Notes under the pieces: model-generated
What the model was told of the DNA's origin: nothing
What the model saw: only the letters and a program-made list of their open reading frames with translations
The model's database searches: none
Translations under genes and position numbers: made by a program
Source of the DNA: Bacteroidota bacterium
Lineage (GTDB): Bacteria; Bacteroidota; Ignavibacteria; UBA10030; UBA8401
Assembly: GCA_030824175.1 (NCBI GenBank)
Contig: JAVBYH010000222.1
Coordinates: 1-7,585 of the forward strand
Direction: 5' to 3'
DNA: 7,585 nucleotides
In this document: piece after piece, positions 1 to 6,428 of the stretch
Position numbering within the stretch: position 1 is the first letter of the stretch
How the letters are laid out: each line of letters begins with the position of its first letter

Positions 1-1225
1 CCGGTATGCCCTGGGGATCGACTCGCTGCCGCCGCCGGGACCGTATCCGATGTTCGGCCAGCTTCGCTGGGTATTCAACGTCAAGCCCACGATCGGCGGC
101 GCGTATGTGCAGGACAAGTTCGAACTCGAATACCTCGTCATCAACGCCGGCATGCGCATGGACTGGCTGACACTTGGCAGCACGGTGATGGCGAAGGATT
201 GGAAGACGAGGTGGGAGGAAGCGACGGGCCTCGCATCCGACTGGAGCTCGTTCAGGTACAAGATCAGCCCCCGCCTCGGCATCTCGTTCCCGATCTCCGA
301 ACGCATGGTCATCTTCTTTTCCTACGGCCATTTCAACCAGCTGCCCGAACTCCAATACTATTACAGGGATCCGTACAGCGGAGGCACCACGGGAAATCCG
401 CGCCTCGATTACGAACAGACGATCCTCTACGAATTCGGCCTCACCAACCAGCTCTCCGATTACTGGGCGATCGACGTGAAAAGCTATGCCAAGGATGTCT
501 CGAAACAAGTCGGCACCACACGGCTGCTCGCCGCCCTGGGCACCCCCGTGGACCTCTTCGACAATAACGGTTATGCGCGTGCCCGCGGCCTGGAATTCGA
601 ACTGACAAAGAGCTATTCCGATTATATCTCGGGAAAGGTGACGTACACCGTGCAATGGGCGAACGGGTATTCATCGTCGGCGTTCGACGATTACGTCCGC
701 TCCCAAACAGACTTCCCCAATCCGATCCGTGAGCGGGCGCTGTCGTGGGACGTCCGCCACCAGGTGATCCTCCAGACAACGCTGGCTGCCGCCGAAAATC
801 AGGAGGTGAATATTTTCGGCCTCGATCTTCCGAATCTCTGGAGCCTCACGTTCCTCTATCGGTTCTCCACGGGGACCCCCTATACGCCCGGCGAGGCCAC
901 TGTCGATCCCGCGGAATTTCAGCGGCGTGAAAATACAGCCATCGGTCCGTCCACTTCGTCGACGGATATCAAGTTTGAAAAGGGATTCGATTTGGGCGGA
1001 GGGGCAAAGCTCGCGTTCACCGCCGACGTCTTCAACGTCTTCGACCAGAAGAATATACAGATTTATTATGGGTTCAACACGTGGACAGGAAAACCCGTGA
1101 AATTCGGCGACGTCCAAAATCCCCAGAATAATTATTATGACTACTATACAATGCTGAGCCTCATGGATCCGCGGCAATTTTCTACCGGCAGGACGACGAA
1201 ACTCGGAGTACGAATTGATTTTTAA
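1..1225 (+). CDS. TonB-dependent receptor, C-terminal beta-barrel part (5' truncated)
   Basis: This is the C-terminal part of an outer-membrane TonB-dependent receptor, a 22-strand barrel that imports large ligands using energy passed on by TonB. The frame is open from base 2, so the ATG at 50 is only an internal Met; about 407 codons are visible and the plug, TonB box and signal peptide lie upstream. The call rests on the strand pattern GAYVQDKFELEYLVINAG followed by MRMDW (bases about 98-166), the strand pair near DIKFEKGFDLGG, the penultimate-strand motif FTADVFNVFDQKN (about 1016-1054), and the last strand LGVRIDF ending in Phe, as is usual for barrel insertion by the BAM complex. Extracellular loops are rich in Tyr and Asn. 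The stop is 18 bases before the next start, which suggests an operon with the sorted protein and the PorV-like barrel. Family is confident; ligand is unknown, with a carbohydrate only suggested by the downstream glycosidase. Confidence 0.9.
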   Translation, partial: RYALGIDSLPPPGPYPMFGQLRWVFNVKPTIGGAYVQDKFELEYLVINAGMRMDWLTLGSTVMAKDWKTRWEEATGLASDWSSFRYKISPRLGISFPISERMVIFFSYGHFNQLPELQYYYRDPYSGGTTGNPRLDYEQTILYEFGLTNQLSDYWAIDVKSYAKDVSKQVGTTRLLAALGTPVDLFDNNGYARARGLEFELTKSYSDYISGKVTYTVQWANGYSSSAFDDYVRSQTDFPNPIRERALSWDVRHQVILQTTLAAAENQEVNIFGLDLPNLWSLTFLYRFSTGTPYTPGEATVDPAEFQRRENTAIGPSTSSTDIKFEKGFDLGGGAKLAFTADVFNVFDQKNIQIYYGFNTWTGKPVKFGDVQNPQNNYYDYYTMLSLMDPRQFSTGRTTKLGVRIDF

Positions 1226-1236
1226 TATTCAAGAGC

Positions 1237-1241
1237 AGGAG
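1237..1241 (+). promoter_or_regulatory. Shine-Dalgarno-like AGGAG before the sorted protein
   Basis: AGGAG ends only 2 bases before the ATG at 1244, closer than the usual 5-9 bases. It supports that start together with the signal peptide that follows, but the tight spacing means it may be weak or fortuitous. Many Bacteroidota rely little on this motif. Confidence 0.35.
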
Positions 1242-1243
1242 TT

Positions 1244-3010
1244 ATGAAAATTTCACAACTGTTATTCTGTGTCACGCTCACCGCATTGTGTTCCGCCGAC
1301 GCGCTGCTCTCGCAGCAGACCCGGTTGGATTGGAAACTGCATAATGTTGGAAAGGTGCGGCAGGTCATTACGAATATGGGAACATTGAACCCGGCGAAGA
1401 CCAATTTTCCCGGTCTCGTGTACAGCGAGTTTCCGCCGAACAGCAACGAGGAACATCTGTTTCAGGGCGGACTCTGGATCGGCGGCGTCAATCCGAACGG
1501 GGACACCCTCGTGTCGGTCACGCAGAATCATTACTCCAACGAATTCTATCCGACCGCCTCCAGGGGCGACACGATCTGGAGCGTCGGGCGCGGCGACACG
1601 GTGCAGATCCCATACTGGCCGAATTACGTCGGACTCTCGGATCAGGATTTCGTTTGCCGCTACAGCGACGACAACATTACGAACATCGAAAATCACACGC
1701 CGCTTCATCTCGAGGTCATTCAAACGAGCCATGCGTGGAGCTCGACTCCCGTCGACGAATTCATCATCCTGAAGTACAAAATCATCCCCAAAAAACACGC
1801 GATCAAAAACGCCTATGTCGGACTATGGATCCACAGCGCAGTGGGTGTGATCAATACGGCGAATTATATCGACGAGAATCTGATCTACGACAAGACGCTG
1901 CACATGGTCACGGTACAGGACAATAAGGGGGGAGATGACGGCACCGCGATCAGTCCGATCATCGCACGTGTCCTTTCGCCGACGAATCCCGCACTGAAAT
2001 GGTCGTTCAATTATTATGAACACGAAACGATGCCGCACGACAATGTGCAGGAATATCAATCCATGAGCGATGGCGTGATCATGGAAGACCGGCTCGACCA
2101 GCCTTCCCGCGCCCACATCGTGTTCTCTTCCGGCCCGTACGACATGAAGGTTGGAGATACGATCACTGTCGAGATCGCGCTCGTGTTCGGCTACGGCACG
2201 AAGGCGGCGACGAAGAATGCAGCCTATCTGGATTTCATGAAGAACAAAGGCTTCAAGGTCCCGTCGCCGCCCACCGCGCCGACGGTGAAGATAGAGCCGA
2301 GGAGCAAAGGGATCCATCTTTCGTGGTTCCCCCCTGCGGATCCGGCGTTGAATCCGGAACTCTACACGGATCCGAACCGCGGCGACACGGTCAAATATCC
2401 GTTCGAGGGATACCGGATCTATAAAAGCCCGAAGGGCAAGAACGGGCCGTGGACGCTCATGGCGCAATATGACATCAAGGACAACATCCCTCCCAACACC
2501 GGACTGACGACATATGAATACGACGAGACGGGACTGCTGAACAATGTGGAATATTATTATGCGGTGACGGCGTATTCAAAACCCGATACGACGATCAACT
2601 TCCCGTCGCAGGAAACCAGCACGACGGCGACCGCGCTGACCGTCATCCCCGGCACGCTCCCGCCGAAAACCGTTGGCACGGTAGGAGTGGTGCCGAATCC
2701 GTACCGCGGCGACATCCCCTATAATTCGTACGATCCGCCCTGGGAGCGGGCCAGCGGGGCGCGTCAGTGGATGGAACAAGACAGGAAGATCCAGTTCGTG
2801 AATCTTCCCGACAATTGCGAGATACGGATCTATTCGATCGCCGGCGACCTCGTGTACACGATCTATCATCTCGACAAGAGCCTCGGGTATGAAAATTGGA
2901 ATCTCACCTCATCGGCGGGCCAGGCCATTTCCAGCGGAATATACTTGTTCACGGTGCAGGATAAAAACAACGGGCAAGTCCAGGCCGGTAAATTCGTCAT
3001 TATTAAATAA
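1244..3010 (+). CDS. Secreted protein with FN3 domain and T9SS C-terminal sorting domain
   Basis: A 588-residue exported protein. Residues 1 to about 24 form a signal peptide (Lys at 3, hydrophobic core LLFCVTLTALCSA, likely cut before QQT). Residues about 25-335 are a beta-rich region rich in Gly, Asp and aromatics, with segments LFQGGLWIGG, DTLVSVTQNHYS, VIQTSHAWSS, VDEFIILKYKI and GDTITVEIALVFGYG. I recognise this layout from FCB-group proteins of unknown function. Residues about 340-470 are a fibronectin type III domain (IHLSWFPP, FEGYRIYKS, YYYAVTAYS) with an insert between its first strands. Residues about 480-588 form the T9SS type A sorting domain: VVPNPYRGD, IRIYSIAGDLVYTI, SGIYLFTV and terminal GKFVIIK. 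T9SS carries such proteins across the outer membrane and releases or anchors them at the surface. Its place between a TonB receptor and a PorV-like barrel suggests a surface partner of one or both. No catalytic motif is visible; a binding role is inferred. Confidence 0.85.
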   Translation: MKISQLLFCVTLTALCSADALLSQQTRLDWKLHNVGKVRQVITNMGTLNPAKTNFPGLVYSEFPPNSNEEHLFQGGLWIGGVNPNGDTLVSVTQNHYSNEFYPTASRGDTIWSVGRGDTVQIPYWPNYVGLSDQDFVCRYSDDNITNIENHTPLHLEVIQTSHAWSSTPVDEFIILKYKIIPKKHAIKNAYVGLWIHSAVGVINTANYIDENLIYDKTLHMVTVQDNKGGDDGTAISPIIARVLSPTNPALKWSFNYYEHETMPHDNVQEYQSMSDGVIMEDRLDQPSRAHIVFSSGPYDMKVGDTITVEIALVFGYGTKAATKNAAYLDFMKNKGFKVPSPPTAPTVKIEPRSKGIHLSWFPPADPALNPELYTDPNRGDTVKYPFEGYRIYKSPKGKNGPWTLMAQYDIKDNIPPNTGLTTYEYDETGLLNNVEYYYAVTAYSKPDTTINFPSQETSTTATALTVIPGTLPPKTVGTVGVVPNPYRGDIPYNSYDPPWERASGARQWMEQDRKIQFVNLPDNCEIRIYSIAGDLVYTIYHLDKSLGYENWNLTSSAGQAISSGIYLFTVQDKNNGQVQAGKFVIIK

Positions 3011-3026
3011 ACGGTGTGAGTCGGCT

Positions 3027-3947
3027 ATGATCTATAAATTTATGTGTGCACTCATCCTGCTTCCTGCGGTCCTGTGTGCGCAATACGATCGTCCGGGAAG
3101 CACGGATGCGCAATTTCTGAAGATCGGGGTCAGTCCTCGCGGAACCGCCATGGGCGACGCGTATATTGCGGTCGTCAACGGGGCGGAGGCGACGTATTAC
3201 AATTCCGCGATGCTTGCCTGGTCGAAAGGCGTTGACGTTGTCTTCAATCACAACAAATGGTTCGCCGGGATCAACCACGAATTCGCCGCCGTGGCGATAA
3301 ACCTGGACGCCATCGGCGTCATCGGGGTGTCCGTTACCGGGCTCTATACGGACGAGATGAAGGTCACCACGCCGCTTCAGCCTGAAGGCACCGGTGAGAC
3401 ATTCTACGCGGGCAACTACCGGTTTGGGCTCACCTATTCGCGTTTTCTGACGGACCGCGTAAGCATCGGTGTGACGGCGAGCCTGCTGCGCATGTCGCTT
3501 TACAAGGATTTTACGGCGGACGCGGCGGCGCTCGACATTGCCGCGCAATACGTTTCGGATTTCCGCGGATTCAGATTCGGCATGCAGATCATCAATTTCG
3601 GCACTAACGTTCAATTCGTCAACGAGGCGTATCCGCTTCCCACCAGCTTCGTGTTCGGGTTCGGCATCAATGCGCTTGAAATGCAGGATCAATCGGTGCT
3701 GCTGAGCTTCAGCGCGATAAAGCCGAACGAGGGACGCCCGCAGGCGATGTTCGGACTCGAATGGCAGTATGCGAACATGTTCTTCCTCCGGGGCGGATAT
3801 AAATTGAATCACTCGGTGGCGGATTATTCGTTCGGTGGCGGTGTGCGGATGGACCTGTCGGGGTACGATGTGCGCGTCGATTATTCGTATAGCAATTATC
3901 TGCTTCTCGGCGCGGCTCATCGCTTCGGATTCGGTCTTCATCTCTGA
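3027..3947 (+). CDS. PorV/PorQ-family outer-membrane beta-barrel protein
   Basis: A 306-residue outer-membrane protein of the PorV/PorQ (UPF0164-like, FadL-related) family. The ATG at 3027 is chosen because it opens a signal peptide (MIYKFMCALILLPAVLCA, cut before Gln19); in-frame codons upstream would overlap the previous gene. Residues 29-66 carry the family hallmark: AQFLKIGVSPRGTAMGDAYIAVV, here shown in two parts as AQFLKIGVSPR and GTAMGDAYIAVV, then NGAEATYYNSAMLAW. Most relatives read Y-x-NPAGL there, so the Pro and Gly are replaced. The rest is alternating beta strands ending in RFGFGLHL. In known systems PorV occupies the side of the SprA/Sov translocon and takes T9SS cargo through its C-terminal domain to the attachment machinery. 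FCB genomes hold many paralogues of unknown role. Lying 16 bases behind a T9SS cargo gene, this one may be a dedicated partner for it. It is probably not the housekeeping PorV. Confidence 0.85.
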   Translation: MIYKFMCALILLPAVLCAQYDRPGSTDAQFLKIGVSPRGTAMGDAYIAVVNGAEATYYNSAMLAWSKGVDVVFNHNKWFAGINHEFAAVAINLDAIGVIGVSVTGLYTDEMKVTTPLQPEGTGETFYAGNYRFGLTYSRFLTDRVSIGVTASLLRMSLYKDFTADAAALDIAAQYVSDFRGFRFGMQIINFGTNVQFVNEAYPLPTSFVFGFGINALEMQDQSVLLSFSAIKPNEGRPQAMFGLEWQYANMFFLRGGYKLNHSVADYSFGGGVRMDLSGYDVRVDYSYSNYLLLGAAHRFGFGLHL

Positions 3948-3959
3948 ACCGGATTTTTT
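3929..3959 (+). terminator. Possible intrinsic terminator overlapping the PorV-like stop codon
   Basis: An imperfect hairpin pairs 3929-3940 with 3945-3954: seven pairs (one G-T), a two-base bulge at 3936-3937, three more pairs and the four-base loop TCTC. It is followed at once by a run of T (3955-3959). The TGA stop of the PorV-like gene (3945-3947) lies in the right arm, so ribosomes finishing that gene would cover the hairpin. If it works, it would separate the receptor group from the glycosidase, perhaps only partly. Confidence 0.35.
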
Positions 3960-4012
3960 CATTACGTGAGCGCCGCGGCGACAGCTCGGCGGTGCCCACC
4001 GGGATATCACGC

Positions 4013-6391
4013 ATGAAACTTTTCATTTTCGTTTGGGCCTCGGTCCTGTTGCATGCCATTCCGGTGTCCGCTGCTCTTCTCGGTGAAGACGAACCGCCTG
4101 CTGTTCCCTCCGTCCGCATTGCCGCCGCGTTTCCACGCTCCCAATACACTCCGCACGGCTATCTGGACAATCCGTTCCACAGCATGGTGCGGAATCGGAG
4201 CGGGGTGATCCGCTCCGTGCCGCCGCTTGGTTTTGGTTTCTGGGCCGCCGATTTTAAAGGGGCGTACGGCAGCGGCACCGGCGGTCATGTCAATTATCTC
4301 TCGCTGCTGAATTTCGCCATTAGCATCGACGGAAAAAATTTTATCACCCCGAAGGATTTCGACGGCGCAGGCTTCTCCTCGGCGTACCATACGAAACATA
4401 TGCTGAGTTACGACTGGTCCGTCGGGGCGTGCACATTCAGCATCAAATATTTTCTTCCGCGGGAACACACACTCTCGGCGATCGTGGAGATCGAAAATTC
4501 CGCCCCGACGGCGAAAACGGCCGCCGTGAACGCGATCCATACCTATGCGATCGGCGGCGCGAAATGGTGGGGAAGCAACGGACTGTCGGCCTCGTACAAC
4601 GGTGGCGCCGATCGTTCGATCAGCAAGATCTGGGCATACGGCGACGTCTTTACGCTGGGATCGTCCTCACGGAGCACGGCGCACATGGTCATGCCGGACG
4701 CGCAGGAGGTGGAGCATTGGATCAGGGATAGCCCCGGCACACGGACCGATCAAGCCTCTGTCGCGGGACGCGGACCGATCCACAGCGTTCAACGGTACGA
4801 GATCGCCATTCCCCCGCGATCGACGCGGTCGATGCTCGTCTGTTTGAGCCGCGGGAAAAATGGCGAGTGGGCCATGCGTGAACTCGACACCGCACTCGCG
4901 ACGTCCCGGGCGGCGTTGGACGGCCAGCTCGCGCTCGACGACGCGTTCTGGAAAAACTGCCCCGTGCTTGAAGGCGATTGGGACGACCATTGGAAGCGCG
5001 GATGGGTCTATGATTTCGAAACGCTGAGGATGAACGTCCGCCGGCCGATCGGCATCTTCACTCGTCCGTGGGATGCCATGCAGGTCCATTCTCCCCGTTC
5101 GGTGCTCGGCGAAATGAGTCTCGACATGATGACCCTCTCGTATGCCGATCCGGGACTCGCGCAGGACGTCATCCTCGGGACGTTTGCCGACGCGATCGCC
5201 CCGAACGTGCCGTGTGTCCGCGAGGATGGCAGCGTGAACATGGTTTCGTCGGACGGATCGGAGTGCGGAACGGCGCCGATGTGGGGGTATCCGTTCCATA
5301 TGATCAAAAATATTTTTCTCGCCACGAACGATCGGGAATGGATGCGAAAGCTGTATCCCAGCCTGCGCTCGTATATAGAGTGGTGGCTCGAGCATCGCAC
5401 GGACAGTGAAGGATGGCTCCATTGCAACAACAGCTGGGAATCCGGGCAGGACGGATCGCGCAGGTTCCTCGTCGCGGAACACAACGAGGCGGCTGTCGCC
5501 GACTTCGTGCGCACCGTCGATGTTGAAGCAAGCATGGCCGAAGCGATGCTCGTGATGAAATATTTTGCCGGCCTCCTGAAGAACGACGAGGACGTGCGGT
5601 ATTGGGAATCGCTGTCGCGACAGCGCATACAAAATACACGGAGCATGTTCTCCGGCAAATGGTTCCGGGATGTCGACAGCCGGTCGAAACGCCCGATCGT
5701 GCTGAACGACTATTACGATGTCGCAATGCTCGCACCGCTGACATGCGGCATCGCGTCTGCGGAACAGATCGATTCGATACGTCCGATGCTTTGGAAATTC
5801 GAGAAGGGACACGAATGGCCGCCGGGATTGTTCACATTCGCGGAGGCAGCCGTCTATGCGCAGGAACCCGGTCTTGCCGCCGGCGGTGTCGCCTTCACGG
5901 CGGACAGGGTGTACAGACGTACCGATGCGCGCTCGGTGATGTTCTTTGATTCGACATTCTCCTACCGGATACCGGGCGTGGCGAATGAATTCTGGCCTGA
6001 GCAGGATGTTCCCGCAGGCGGTGAAAATTACGGCTGGGGCGCAACGCTTCCTATGAACATCATACGGAGCATCATCGGATTCAGGGAAAGGGAAGGCGAC
6101 GGCTGCGAGTTTTATCTTGCGCCGGCACTCCCTAAAAACTTCCTTGCACCCGGACGACGCTACACGATACGCAACATGCGGTACCGGCGGATGCGCTTCG
6201 ACGTTACGTATGAAGTGAAGAACACCGGCATCCTGTCGGTCGCCGTGCGCTTCACTTCCGGCGGTCATGTGAACGCATCCGTGCGGACCGGGGCCGGAGC
6301 GCCTGTGTCCTTGCAGAACGGCGCCGTCGACCGCTCCGTCGTCGCGTTTGCCGGTGAAAACGAACGCACATATATCGTGCGCTGTGAGTAA
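4013..6391 (+). CDS. Secreted (alpha/alpha)6 glycoside hydrolase, trehalase/GH63-like
   Basis: A 792-residue exported glycosidase. The ATG at 4013 is preferred over the in-frame GTG at 3992 because it begins a clean signal peptide (MKLFIFVWASVLLHAIPVSA, cut after VSA). No lipobox Cys or T9SS sorting domain is seen, so a periplasmic site is likely. Residues about 55-300 look like an N-terminal beta-sandwich. Residues about 315-690 form the (alpha/alpha)6 barrel: IFTRPWD (348-354), GTAPMWGYPFHMIKN, NNSWESGQDGS (Asp480), NEFWPEQD (Glu659) and GGENYGW (Glu671). ESGQDGSRRF matches the ESGWDFSSRW motif of GH37 trehalase, whose Asp is the general acid, so Asp480 is the likely acid; Glu659 is the likeliest base. 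A C-terminal beta domain runs from about 695 (FYLAPALP, YTIRNMRYRRMRFDV). The two full trehalase signatures are absent, so it fits GH63/MGH1-like inverting alpha-glycosidases better than true trehalase. Substrate unknown. It may be cotranscribed with the next gene, 37 bases on. Confidence 0.8.
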   Translation: MKLFIFVWASVLLHAIPVSAALLGEDEPPAVPSVRIAAAFPRSQYTPHGYLDNPFHSMVRNRSGVIRSVPPLGFGFWAADFKGAYGSGTGGHVNYLSLLNFAISIDGKNFITPKDFDGAGFSSAYHTKHMLSYDWSVGACTFSIKYFLPREHTLSAIVEIENSAPTAKTAAVNAIHTYAIGGAKWWGSNGLSASYNGGADRSISKIWAYGDVFTLGSSSRSTAHMVMPDAQEVEHWIRDSPGTRTDQASVAGRGPIHSVQRYEIAIPPRSTRSMLVCLSRGKNGEWAMRELDTALATSRAALDGQLALDDAFWKNCPVLEGDWDDHWKRGWVYDFETLRMNVRRPIGIFTRPWDAMQVHSPRSVLGEMSLDMMTLSYADPGLAQDVILGTFADAIAPNVPCVREDGSVNMVSSDGSECGTAPMWGYPFHMIKNIFLATNDREWMRKLYPSLRSYIEWWLEHRTDSEGWLHCNNSWESGQDGSRRFLVAEHNEAAVADFVRTVDVEASMAEAMLVMKYFAGLLKNDEDVRYWESLSRQRIQNTRSMFSGKWFRDVDSRSKRPIVLNDYYDVAMLAPLTCGIASAEQIDSIRPMLWKFEKGHEWPPGLFTFAEAAVYAQEPGLAAGGVAFTADRVYRRTDARSVMFFDSTFSYRIPGVANEFWPEQDVPAGGENYGWGATLPMNIIRSIIGFREREGDGCEFYLAPALPKNFLAPGRRYTIRNMRYRRMRFDVTYEVKNTGILSVAVRFTSGGHVNASVRTGAGAPVSLQNGAVDRSVVAFAGENERTYIVRCE

Positions 6392-6410
6392 GTGATCTTC
6401 ATTAAGAACC

Positions 6411-6417
6411 AGAGGGA
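6411..6417 (+). promoter_or_regulatory. Possible ribosome binding site, AGAGGGA
   Basis: A purine-rich AGAGGGA lies 11 bases before the ATG at 6429. Spacing is slightly long. It supports the start that opens the signal peptide. Confidence 0.3.
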
Positions 6418-6428
6418 TCTCTATCGCT

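Noticed and set aside
1823..2467. A minus-strand frame of 214 codons inside the T9SS cargo gene
   Set aside because: Arg/Ile-rich shadow with no domain pattern; the plus strand holds a full-length protein with signal peptide, FN3 and sorting domain.
2889..3026. Longer upstream start for the PorV-like protein
   Set aside because: It would overlap the preceding gene by about 120 bases and place an Arg-rich, non-hydrophobic stretch before the signal peptide that starts at 3027.
3987..3995. Further GC-rich short inverted repeats in the 3961-4012 gap
   Set aside because: Arms of 4-5 bases with competing pairings and no T run; not distinguishable from chance.
3003..4010. A 335-codon minus-strand frame covering the PorV-like gene
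   Set aside because: Arg/His-rich shadow of the plus-strand barrel gene, with no recognisable motif.
3992..4012. GTG start seven codons upstream for the glycosidase
   Set aside because: The ATG at 4013 starts directly at the Lys-led hydrophobic signal peptide; the extra residues add nothing and no better ribosome site is seen.
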